Source of the DNA: Streptomyces venezuelae
GTDB lineage: Bacteria; Actinomycetota; Actinomycetes; Streptomycetales; Streptomycetaceae
Length of the DNA stretch: 64,000 nt
Direction: 5' to 3'
NCBI RefSeq assembly: GCF_008642295.1
Contig: NZ_CP029190.1
Location: 248,001 to 312,000, forward strand
Program-made: the position numbers and the translations under genes
The notes under the pieces: generated by a model
Told to the model about the DNA's origin: nothing
The model's input: only the letters and a program-made list of their open reading frames with translations
The model's database searches: none
Shown here: one piece after another, positions 1 to 7,186 of the stretch
Layout: each line of letters opens with the position of its first letter
Numbering within the stretch: the first letter of the stretch is position 1

Positions 1-89
1 TGGGGCTCTCCGAGGAGGAGCACGCGGTGGCTCTGGCGCTCACCGCCCTCGGCGACGACGAGCCGTACCGGGGTGGCTTCCGCGGGTGA
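1..89 (+). CDS. 3' end of an unidentified gene
   Basis: An open frame enters from the left edge in frame 3 and stops at TGA 87-89, giving about 28 C-terminal residues that end in DEPYRGGFRG. The residues are plausible (acidic, alanine/leucine-rich helix then a short tail) and third positions are G/C. Too little is present to name the product. The following 114 bases to the next gene hold only its ribosome binding site. Confidence 0.45.
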   Translation, partial: GLSEEEHAVALALTALGDDEPYRGGFRG

Positions 90-203
90 ACCGGGAGGGC
101 CGCCCGGGTGACACCGCCGCGGGGCCGGTGTCGGTGGCGGCCGGGGATGGGCTAGAGCTCGCTCGCGGATGCCACCGATCCGCCTTCCCCCGAGGAGTAC
201 GCC

Positions 204-1430
204 ATGCCCTGTGAAATCGCCGTCACCGGCATCGGGATGATCACTCCGGCCGGCCACGATCCGGAGGAGACCTGGGCGGGCGTGTGCGACGGCCGCGGTC
301 TGGCCGCGACCGACCCCGGACTGGCGGGGCTGCCCGTGGACATCTCCTGCCGCATCGCGGGGTTCGACCCGGACGCGGTGCTCGGCCGCCGGCTGGCCCG
401 CCGGGTGGATCCGTTCGTCCAGTACGCCCTGCACTCGGCGCGGCAGGCGGTGACCGACGCCAAACTCGACCCGGCGACCTGGGACGCCGTCCGCGTCGGT
501 GTGGTCCTCGGGGTGGGGAGCAACAGCCTTGACCGGTACGTCCGCGAGTTCACCCTGATCGGCGAGGGGCGCACCCGGAGCGTCTCGCCCCTGGCGCTGC
601 CGCGCAGCGTGCCCAATATGGCCGCTGCCGAGGTGGCCCTGGACCTCGGTGTCCGCGGTCCGGGCTTCACCGTCTCCAGTGCCTGTGCCTCCGGCGCCAC
701 CGCCCTCGGGGTGGCCGCCGACCTGATCGCGGCGGGCCGCTGCGACATCGTGCTGGCCGGCGGCTCCGAGTCCGGCTGCACCCTGGGCACCGCCACCTGC
801 TTCCAGCAGATGCTCGCGCTGTCCCGGCGTACGCAGGCCCCGGCCGCCGCGTCCCGGCCGTTCGACACGGACCGCGACGGGTTCGTGCTCTCCGAGGGCG
901 CCGCGGTCCTGGTCCTGGAGCGGCCCGCGCACGCTCTGGCCCGGGGTGCGCACACGCGCGCCATGCTGCGCGGCCACGCCACCACCGGCGATGCGCACCA
1001 CCCGGTCGCCCCGCATCCGGAGGGGGCGGGGGCCGAGGCCGCCATGCGTGCCGCCCTGGCCGACGCCGGGCTCGGGCCGGGCGACATCGGCCAGGTCAAT
1101 GCGCACGGCACGTCGACACCGGCCGGTGATGCCGCCGAGGCGCTCGCCCTGCTGCGGGTCTTCGGCGGGACCCCGCCGCCGGTGACCGCGCCCAAGGGGG
1201 TGCTCGGTCACTCCCTCGGTGCGGCGGGGGCCGTGGAGGCCGCCTTGACCGTCCTCAGTCTGGAGCGCCGGCAGATCCCGCCGACGGCCAATCTGGGGTG
1301 CCAGGACCCGGGGCGTGAACTGGACGTGGTGGCCGGCCGGCCGCGGTCCGCGATGGCGATGTCGGCCGCGCTGTCGAATTCCTTCGGTTTCGGCGGCCAG
1401 AACACCGTGCTGGTGTTCACGACGGGGTGA
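204..1430 (+). CDS. beta-ketoacyl-ACP synthase (FabF/KAS II-like)
   Basis: A 408-residue thiolase-fold condensing enzyme that would extend an acyl chain with malonyl-ACP in the cytoplasm. The catalytic triad is intact: Cys161 in SSACASG, His301 in NAHGTSTPAGD, and His336 in KGVLGHSLGAAG with Lys331 just before it. The C-terminal NSFGFGGQN motif is also typical. Length matches the family (about 410). The ATG is preceded by GAGGAG. No acyltransferase, chain-length partner or ACP lies beside it, so it looks like a stand-alone fatty-acid-type KAS rather than part of a polyketide cluster. Its 3' end overlaps by 14 bases the convergent FUSC gene. Confidence 0.9.
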   Translation: MPCEIAVTGIGMITPAGHDPEETWAGVCDGRGLAATDPGLAGLPVDISCRIAGFDPDAVLGRRLARRVDPFVQYALHSARQAVTDAKLDPATWDAVRVGVVLGVGSNSLDRYVREFTLIGEGRTRSVSPLALPRSVPNMAAAEVALDLGVRGPGFTVSSACASGATALGVAADLIAAGRCDIVLAGGSESGCTLGTATCFQQMLALSRRTQAPAAASRPFDTDRDGFVLSEGAAVLVLERPAHALARGAHTRAMLRGHATTGDAHHPVAPHPEGAGAEAAMRAALADAGLGPGDIGQVNAHGTSTPAGDAAEALALLRVFGGTPPPVTAPKGVLGHSLGAAGAVEAALTVLSLERRQIPPTANLGCQDPGRELDVVAGRPRSAMAMSAALSNSFGFGGQNTVLVFTTG

Positions 1431-2634
1431 GGGGGCCGCGGAGCCGGGCCATCCGGGGGTGGCGCTCCCGGCGGGCGCGGGAGTGCCGGTCGAGTTCCTC
1501 CATCAGGCGCTCGGAGCGTTTCTCCACGCCGAGCTCGTCCAGCACCCGGTCGATGTCGGCGAGCAGGGCGCCGTGCAGCTGCCACTGGGCGGGGTGGGCG
1601 CGTACCTGCTCCAGCAGGAGCCCGGCGAGGCGGTCACGGCTCGACCGGGCAGTGGCCAGCTCGCGCGCCAGCCGGGCCTCCGCCTCTTCCGCATTGGCGC
1701 TGACCTGGGCGGTGATCAGCCCGGCGAAGCTGTCGACGGCGACGGCCAGGTGGTCGAAGACCTCGCGCAGGGCGTGGCTGAGGGGAGGCGGGAACAGCGG
1801 GTCCTCGTCACGGATCTTCGCCAGGTCGGTGAGGGTGCGGCAGGCCACCCGGAGGACCACGGCGCAGATCTCCAGCGTGTCCAGCCCGGTGCGCAGGACC
1901 AGGCGGAACAGCAGGCCCTCCCTGACCCGGGGGTTGAGGCGCAGGCTGTCCTCGGCCTGCCGGAGGGCGCCGTCGACATGGGCGATGTCGTTGTCCAGCC
2001 GGCGGGCCTCGTGGAGGCGCGCCACCGCGTCCTCCACCCCGTTGGGTCCGGCCGGATGCTCCCCCATGTGGCGCAGCAGGGTACGCATCCGGCCCGCCAG
2101 GTCGGTGATCGCCTCGCCGGCGGGCCCGACCCAGACGGGAGGTGCGAAGAGGAGGTTGGTCAGGAGCCCGACGGCGGCACCGATCAGGGTCTCCAGCACC
2201 CGGTCCCAGGCGGTGTCCGCGACCCGGGTGACGCCGAGGACCAGCATGGCGCTGATGGCCACCTCGGGGACGAACTCGTCCACCCGCACCAGGTGGCCCA
2301 CGATCAGCGAGGCCAGGATGATCAGTCCCAGGCTCCACCAGGTCAGGCCGACGAGGGCGCTGAATCCGATGGCGATGAGCACTCCGGCGACCACCGAGTT
2401 CACCCGGCGGATGCCGGTGGTCAGGGTCGAGTAGAGGGTGACCTGGACGACGAGCAGGGCGGTGAGGGGTGCGGTGAGGGGTGCGGGTTCGCTGCTGAGC
2501 CGGAGGGCGATCACGTAGCTGATGACGGCCGCTGCGGTGGAGCGCAGCGCCTGTACGGCGACGGGGTCGCGGCGGCGGCGGACGGCGCGGGTGAACAGAC
2601 TGCTCTCGTGCCACATGCCGACGCACCTGCCCAT
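1417..2634 (-). CDS. FUSC/aromatic acid exporter family membrane protein
   Basis: 405 residues. The N-terminal half has several hydrophobic segments (about residues 28-165, including stretches near LTALLVVQVTLYSTL, VVAGVLIAIGFSALVG and LGLIILASLIVGHLV). The C-terminal half is a long soluble helical region rich in Arg/Glu/Leu. This layout (half FUSC unit plus cytoplasmic helices) fits the FUSC/ArAE exporters, which move aromatic acids or similar solutes; the substrate here is unknown. It lies 38 bases downstream of the TetR gene on the same strand, so TetR probably controls it. A second in-frame ATG at 2616 is an alternative start; neither has a strong ribosome binding site. Confidence 0.75.
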   Translation of the reverse strand: MGRCVGMWHESSLFTRAVRRRRDPVAVQALRSTAAAVISYVIALRLSSEPAPLTAPLTALLVVQVTLYSTLTTGIRRVNSVVAGVLIAIGFSALVGLTWWSLGLIILASLIVGHLVRVDEFVPEVAISAMLVLGVTRVADTAWDRVLETLIGAAVGLLTNLLFAPPVWVGPAGEAITDLAGRMRTLLRHMGEHPAGPNGVEDAVARLHEARRLDNDIAHVDGALRQAEDSLRLNPRVREGLLFRLVLRTGLDTLEICAVVLRVACRTLTDLAKIRDEDPLFPPPLSHALREVFDHLAVAVDSFAGLITAQVSANAEEAEARLARELATARSSRDRLAGLLLEQVRAHPAQWQLHGALLADIDRVLDELGVEKRSERLMEELDRHSRARRERHPRMARLRGPLTPS

Positions 2635-2672
2635 CCTGTGCCCCGGGGATGCGGGGCCTCCTGCAAACGGAC

Positions 2673-3233
2673 CTACCGCAGGAGCCAGGTTCCGGTCAGG
2701 TCCATCACCTCCGCGCGGGTGTGCGCGGGGTGGTCGGCGGCGATGAAGTGGTTGCCGATGCGGACGGAGAAGGTGAGCATGCAGCGGACCTCGACCTCGT
2801 CCTCGTCGGGGCAGAAGGCGCGGAACAGCGAGCGCAGGTACTCCATGCGCCGGCTGTCGGCGTGCCGGAGCCGTTGTGCGGCGGCTTCGTCGCGGCGCGC
2901 CCAGTCGCGGACGGCGAGGTCGGTGGCGGTGCCCGTGACGGGATCGTCGCCGGCCGAGTCGACGAGGGCGAACAGCCGCTCCAGCTTGGCCCTGGCGTCC
3001 CCGCCGCCACTCTCGACCTGCTCGATGACGGCCTCGGTGACCCCGCGTTCCCAGGTGTCGAGCATTTCGGTGAGCAGGGCGTCCCGGTTGCGGAAGTACC
3101 AGTAGAAGCCGCCCTTGCTGACGCCGATGGCCTGGGCCAGTGACTCGATGCGGACGGCTTCGGGCCCGCCGGCCGCCAGGGCCCGCAGCCCTTCCTCGAT
3201 CCAGGTGCCGCGCGGCGTTCGGGTCGCGCCCAT
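2673..3233 (-). CDS. TetR family transcriptional regulator
   Basis: 186 residues. An N-terminal helix-turn-helix (about residues 25-50; IESLAQAIGVSKGGFYWYF, then RDALL) is followed by an all-helical ligand domain. It is transcribed away from the DUF2867 gene and towards the FUSC gene. Two related palindromes lie in the 97-base divergent gap (3261-3284 and 3298-3319), the expected arrangement for a self-regulating repressor that also controls the divergent gene. The ligand is not evident. Confidence 0.88.
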   Translation of the reverse strand: MGATRTPRGTWIEEGLRALAAGGPEAVRIESLAQAIGVSKGGFYWYFRNRDALLTEMLDTWERGVTEAVIEQVESGGGDARAKLERLFALVDSAGDDPVTGTATDLAVRDWARRDEAAAQRLRHADSRRMEYLRSLFRAFCPDEDEVEVRCMLTFSVRIGNHFIAADHPAHTRAEVMDLTGTWLLR

Positions 3234-3260
3234 GGTGTGTCTCCCCTCACATGCACCCCC

Positions 3261-3284
3261 GCTCCATACGGCACCGTATGGAGC
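3261..3284. promoter_or_regulatory. probable TetR operator (perfect palindrome)
   Basis: Two perfect 11-base arms (GCTCCATACGG and CCGTATGGAGC) flank a CA spacer, 28 bases upstream of the TetR start. The half-site CCATACGG recurs in the site at 3298-3319. Symmetry, position and repetition in a divergent gap support an operator; binding is inferred. Confidence 0.75.
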
Positions 3285-3297
3285 GGGCTAGTCTGCT

Positions 3298-3319
3298 TTC
3301 CATACGGCATCGTATAGAA
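3298..3319. promoter_or_regulatory. second, imperfect TetR operator
   Basis: TTCCATACGG-CA-TCGTATAGAA repeats the upstream palindrome with two mismatches between its arms. It ends 11 bases before the DUF2867 start codon and touches its ribosome binding site (GAAGGGG), so bound repressor would block that gene directly. Confidence 0.65.
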
Positions 3320-3330
3320 GGGGCTTGCCG

Positions 3331-3936
3331 ATGAGACTCCCGAAGCACGCGTACACGTCACGGCCGTGGCGGATGCACGAGATCGCCCCCGACTTTCGCC
3401 TGGATTCGGTGTGGGCGCTTCCCACACCGGGCGGTGCGGACGACCTCGTGCACCTGGTGGAACAGTTCGCCGACAGCAACGAGGGGCACCTGGAATCCCC
3501 CGTACCGCGGCTGCTGTTCGCGATCCGCTGGAGGATCGGGAAACTCATGGGCTGGGACAAGCCCGACGACGGCGTCGGCGCCCGGGTGCCGACGCTGCGG
3601 GACCGGCTGCCGGCGGACCTCCGCGCGGGCCTCCGGGGGCCCGACCTGCGCACGGTTCCGTTCGCCTCCGTCTTCCAGACCCGGGACGAGTGGGTCGCGG
3701 AGTGGGCGAACCGGACAGTGCAGGCCGCGCTGCACATCGGCTGGGTGGCGGACGGCGCCGGCGGCCACCACGGCGAGATGACCGTCCTGGTGAAGCCGAA
3801 CGGCCGGCTCGGCACCCTCTACCTCGCCGCCATCAAGCCCTTCCGGTACCTGGGCGTGTACCCGGCGCTGATCCGGTCGATCGGACAGGAGTGGCAGGAC
3901 GGTGCGGCGGCGAGGCGAGGGGTGGCACTCCCGTAG
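3331..3936 (+). CDS. DUF2867 domain protein
   Basis: About 201 residues starting MRLPKHAYTSRPW, with the DUF2867 pattern (HEIAPDF near the start, a central RWRIGKLMGWD and a C-terminal IKPFRYLGVYPALI). The family is of unknown biochemical function, often next to TetR regulators or NAD-binding epimerase-like proteins. The ATG at 3331 is chosen because GAAGGGG sits 7 bases upstream; a TTG two codons earlier is open but less likely. It is divergent from TetR and probably repressed by it. Confidence 0.75.
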   Translation: MRLPKHAYTSRPWRMHEIAPDFRLDSVWALPTPGGADDLVHLVEQFADSNEGHLESPVPRLLFAIRWRIGKLMGWDKPDDGVGARVPTLRDRLPADLRAGLRGPDLRTVPFASVFQTRDEWVAEWANRTVQAALHIGWVADGAGGHHGEMTVLVKPNGRLGTLYLAAIKPFRYLGVYPALIRSIGQEWQDGAAARRGVALP

Positions 3937-3944
3937 GGGAACGG

Positions 3945-4037
3945 TCAGTTCTTCGTCGTGGCGTAGAGCATCACTCCGACCACCACGATGCCCACGATCT
4001 TCAGCGCACGGCGCAGCCCCAGGATGCGGAACAGCAT
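3945..4037 (-). CDS. 30-residue single-span membrane peptide
   Basis: A very short frame encodes MLFRILGLRRALK followed by a hydrophobic stretch (IVGIVVVGVMLYA) and TTKN. A basic N-terminus followed by one membrane span is a typical small-protein layout. GAGGGGGC lies a few bases before the ATG, a good ribosome binding site. It lies between the convergent DUF2867 gene and the secreted-protein gene. Function unknown; it would escape most automated gene callers. Confidence 0.6.
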   Translation of the reverse strand: MLFRILGLRRALKIVGIVVVGVMLYATTKN

Positions 4038-4122
4038 GCAAGCCCCCTCGGCCTCTCGGTGTTGACGGTCGGTCAGCCGCCGCCGTCATTATCCGCCGGG
4101 CCGGGGGGTTCCGGGGTTCCGG

Positions 4123-4608
4123 TCAGCGCTGGTGTGCGCGGGGGCCGGCGGCGGGCCGGCCCGGCAGGACGCCGGCGTCGACGGCGGCCAGGATCGCATC
4201 CGCCTGGGTCCGGGTGAGCTTGCCGTCCTTGACCGCCTGGTCGAGGCGGGCGGTGAGCTTCTCGCGGAGCTCGGCCGGGGCGGGCCGCTCACCGCCGCGG
4301 AAGTGCTTGCGCTTCTCGGCGTGTTCGCCCCGTTCCTCCCGCTGCGCCGCCCGGAACTTCTTCAGGGATTCCGTCACCTTCTCCTCGGGTACGCCGAGGT
4401 CCTTGGCGAGCGCCTCGGCGAGCTCCTGCTGCCGCTGCCCGCGCAGCTCGGCCCGCTTGCCCGGCTCCGGCTGCGCCTTCCGGACGGCCTCGGGCCGTCC
4501 GGAGCCGCCGGAGTCCTCGGCGACTGCAACGGCCGGGAAGACCAGGGCGATTCCGGCCAGGGCCGCACCGGCGGCGAGTGCCGTGCGCTTGCGGACGTGC
4601 TTGTTCAT
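4123..4608 (-). CDS. secreted/exported helical protein of unknown function
   Basis: 161 residues. A signal peptide is clear: MNKHVRKR, hydrophobic core to about residue 27, then AVAVAED as a likely cleavage area. The mature part is charged and helical (Lys/Glu/Arg/Gln). It contains a repeated pattern of the type LTARLDQAVKDGKLT, then ADAILAAVDAG, seen in many actinobacterial exported proteins of unknown function. GGAGGGG precedes the ATG, which rules out the longer upstream frame. Probably monocistronic. Confidence 0.75.
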   Translation of the reverse strand: MNKHVRKRTALAAGAALAGIALVFPAVAVAEDSGGSGRPEAVRKAQPEPGKRAELRGQRQQELAEALAKDLGVPEEKVTESLKKFRAAQREERGEHAEKRKHFRGGERPAPAELREKLTARLDQAVKDGKLTRTQADAILAAVDAGVLPGRPAAGPRAHQR

Positions 4609-4699
4609 GGGAGCCCCTCCAGGGTCGTGACGGCGTCGGCCGATCCTCGATCCTCGCGGACTCGCCTGAGGAGTGGCTGAGAAGGAGATGAGAAGTTCG

Positions 4700-7186
4700 T
4701 CAGTCCTCACGCGGGTTGGCGGCCGGGAGGGCCTGTTCGGCCCAGATCGTCTTGCCGGTGGGGGTGTAGCGGGTGCCCCACTGCTGGGTGGTCTGGGCGA
4801 CCAGGAACAGACCCCGGCCGCCCTCGTCGTCACCGGCGGCGTACCTCAGGTGGGGGGAGGTGTGGCCGCTGTCGGACACCTCGCAGATCAGGGTCTGGTC
4901 ACGGATCAGGCGCAGTTGGATGGGGCCGGCCGCGGCGTGCCGGATGGCGTTGGTGACCAGTTCGCTGACCACCAGTTCGGTGGTGAACAGCAGGTCCTCG
5001 CCGAGTCCCCATTCGCGGACCTGGGCGGCAGCCGCCGCGCGCGCCCGGCCGACGGCCTGGGGGTCGGCCTCCAGCTCCCAGACGGCCACCTGATCGCGGC
5101 CCAGAACCCGGGTACGGACCAGGAGCAGGGCCGCGTCGTCGTCCTCGGGGGCGGGCAGCAGGGCCTCGACCGCCTCGTCGCAGAGGTCGTCCAGGGGCCG
5201 GGCGGAGCGGGTCAGGACCGTGCCCAGGGTGTCCAGCTGATCGTCCAGGTCGCGGTCGCGGCGCCGGACGAGGCCGTCGGTGAACAGGGCGAGCAGACTG
5301 CCCGCAGGGAGGGTCAGTTCGGCGGACTCGAAGGGGAGGCCGCCCAGGCCCAGCGGGGGTCCCGGCGGCAGATCGGGAAAGTCCACCGTGCCCTCGTACG
5401 GGTTGACCACGGCCGGCAGCGGATGCCCGGCGCGGGCCATGGTGCAGCTCCCGGAGACCGGGTCGTAGACGGCGTAGAGGCAGGTGACGCCGAGGGCCTC
5501 GTCCTCGGGCAGGTCATCGCCCGCGGCGCGGACCGCGGCCCGCTCGTCGATGCCCTGGTTGACGAGATCGTCCAGACGGGCGAGGAGTTCGTCGGGCGCC
5601 AGGTCCATCCGGGCCAGCGCACGCACGCTGGCGCGGAGCCGGCCCATGGTGGCGGCTGCGCCCAGGCCGTGGCCGACCACGTCGCCGACCACCAGGCCCA
5701 CCCGGGTCCCGGACAGGGCGATGACGTCGAACCAGTCCCCGCCGACCCCGGCGCGGCTGTCGGCGGGCAGGTAGCGGTACGCGAGTTCGACTGCGGACAG
5801 CTGCGGCAGCAGCCGGGGCAGCAGGCTGCGCTGGAGCATCAGGGCGGCGGCGTGCTCGCGGGCGTAGCGGCGGGCGTTGGCGATGCACACCGCGAGCCGG
5901 GCGGCGAGTTCGTCGGCCACGGCCAGTTCGCCGGGGTCGAAGGGGTTTCGGCGGTGCTCCCAGCCGAAGGCCGCGACGCCCAGGTCGACGCCCTCGGCGC
6001 GGAGCGGTACGGCCAGCAGGTTCGGTGCGCGGACGGGCCGCAGGGCGGCCGGGGGCCGGTCGTCCCCGGGGGGCCAGACGCGGACCATCGCTGCGGTCTC
6101 GGCGGTCTCGGCGGTCTCGGCGGTCTCGGCGGTCTCGGCGGTCTCGGCGGTTTCGGCGGTTTCGGCGGTTTCTGGGGTGTCGGAGGCATCGGATGCCTCC
6201 TCAGAGGTGGCGGTGGAGGTGGTGGCGGGGCGGGGCGGGCGGTCGCCGTCGAACACCGCCTCCAGCAGGTCGATGGTGACCGAGTCGGCGAAGTGCGGGG
6301 TGGTGACGGCGGCGAACTCCCGGGCCGTGCGCATGATGTCGAGGGTGGTTCCCACACTGGAGCCGGCCCGGACCAGCAGGTCCAGGCGCTGCTGGGCGAG
6401 GTAGCGCTCGGTGATGTCGATGGTCTCCTCGCAGACGCCCAGCGGGGAGCCGGCGGTGTCCTCCAGCCGGTAGTACGAACAGGACCAGACGTGGTCGCGG
6501 TCGGGGGCGGAGGGCGGCCGGCCTCGGTAGTGCAGATCGAGTACCGGCTCTCCGGTCGTGAGCACCGCGTTCATGACCTCCTCCAGCGTGCCGGGCATGC
6601 CGGGAGAGAGGACCAGGCCGTGGGTGACCATGTCGTCCGGGCCGACTCCTGCGTAGTCGGCGGGGCCCATCTCCGCGTAGAGAGCGGCGTTCGTCCAGAC
6701 CACGCGCAGCCGGGTGTCGTAGATGGCCAGGCCGACCGGGGATTCGGTGGCCAGACCGCGGAGCATCGACTGCAGCGCGTCCCACTGCTCGCTCTCGGCG
6801 GCGTCGGCCATGGCGAGCAGCCGGGCCGGGTGCGTTCCCTGCGACAGCTCGGCCCGCAGGCCCGCGTGGCCGTCCGCGTCACCGTGGGCTTCGGCCTCGC
6901 CGGGCAGCAGGGTGAGGACGGCGACGGCCAGTCGTACGGTGTGCCCGGCCCGGCGGCGCACCCACAGGACGCGCCGCAGGCCCGGCAGGAGTTCGGGCGC
7001 GGCGGTGTCGGTCACCAGATCGGTGAACGGCCGGCCGAGCACCTCGGACGGTGCGTATCCCAGCAGTTCCACGGCCGCCGGGCTCCAGCCCACCACCCGG
7101 CCCGCGCCGTCGAGGACGGCCATGGCCGCCCGGGACACGTCCAGCGGGCCGTGCAGTTCGCCGAATCCGGGAGGGATCGCCTTCAT
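4700..7186 (-). CDS. PAS-PAS-GAF-SpoIIE phosphatase with C-terminal ATPase domain
   Basis: 828 residues. In order: a PAS domain (from about residue 10, MAVLDGAGRVVGWSPAAVELLGY), a second PAS (near TRLRVVWTNAALY), a GAF region, a SpoIIE/PP2C phosphatase domain (SRAGVGGDWFDVIAL, VGDVVGHGLGAAATMG, ALFTDGLVRRR) and a GHKL ATPase domain of RsbW type (FTTELVVSELVTNAIRHA, then DEGGRGLFLVAQ). Such proteins set sigma-factor or anti-anti-sigma activity by dephosphorylation and kinase action in stress signalling. No membrane spans. The gene overlaps its upstream neighbour by ATGA, so the two are co-translated. A nine-copy Glu-Thr-Ala repeat interrupts the GAF region. Confidence 0.88.
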   Translation of the reverse strand: MKAIPPGFGELHGPLDVSRAAMAVLDGAGRVVGWSPAAVELLGYAPSEVLGRPFTDLVTDTAAPELLPGLRRVLWVRRRAGHTVRLAVAVLTLLPGEAEAHGDADGHAGLRAELSQGTHPARLLAMADAAESEQWDALQSMLRGLATESPVGLAIYDTRLRVVWTNAALYAEMGPADYAGVGPDDMVTHGLVLSPGMPGTLEEVMNAVLTTGEPVLDLHYRGRPPSAPDRDHVWSCSYYRLEDTAGSPLGVCEETIDITERYLAQQRLDLLVRAGSSVGTTLDIMRTAREFAAVTTPHFADSVTIDLLEAVFDGDRPPRPATTSTATSEEASDASDTPETAETAETAETAETAETAETAETAETAAMVRVWPPGDDRPPAALRPVRAPNLLAVPLRAEGVDLGVAAFGWEHRRNPFDPGELAVADELAARLAVCIANARRYAREHAAALMLQRSLLPRLLPQLSAVELAYRYLPADSRAGVGGDWFDVIALSGTRVGLVVGDVVGHGLGAAATMGRLRASVRALARMDLAPDELLARLDDLVNQGIDERAAVRAAGDDLPEDEALGVTCLYAVYDPVSGSCTMARAGHPLPAVVNPYEGTVDFPDLPPGPPLGLGGLPFESAELTLPAGSLLALFTDGLVRRRDRDLDDQLDTLGTVLTRSARPLDDLCDEAVEALLPAPEDDDAALLLVRTRVLGRDQVAVWELEADPQAVGRARAAAAAQVREWGLGEDLLFTTELVVSELVTNAIRHAAAGPIQLRLIRDQTLICEVSDSGHTSPHLRYAAGDDEGGRGLFLVAQTTQQWGTRYTPTGKTIWAEQALPAANPRED
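6093..6173. repeat. nine-copy 9-base tandem repeat inside a coding region
   Basis: Nine head-to-tail copies of GCGGTCTCG, the last three changed to GCGGTTTCG/T, encode an (Glu-Thr-Ala)n linker in the PAS/GAF/SpoIIE protein. Copy number is always in frame, so slippage would lengthen or shorten the linker without breaking the gene. Confidence 0.9.

Noticed and set aside
204..1430. Ketosynthase as the start of a polyketide cluster
   Set aside because: No acyltransferase, chain-length factor, ACP or tailoring gene is adjacent; neighbours are a transporter and TetR.
6093..6173. CRISPR-like tandem repeat
   Set aside because: Units are 9 bases without spacers and encode an in-frame Glu-Thr-Ala linker.
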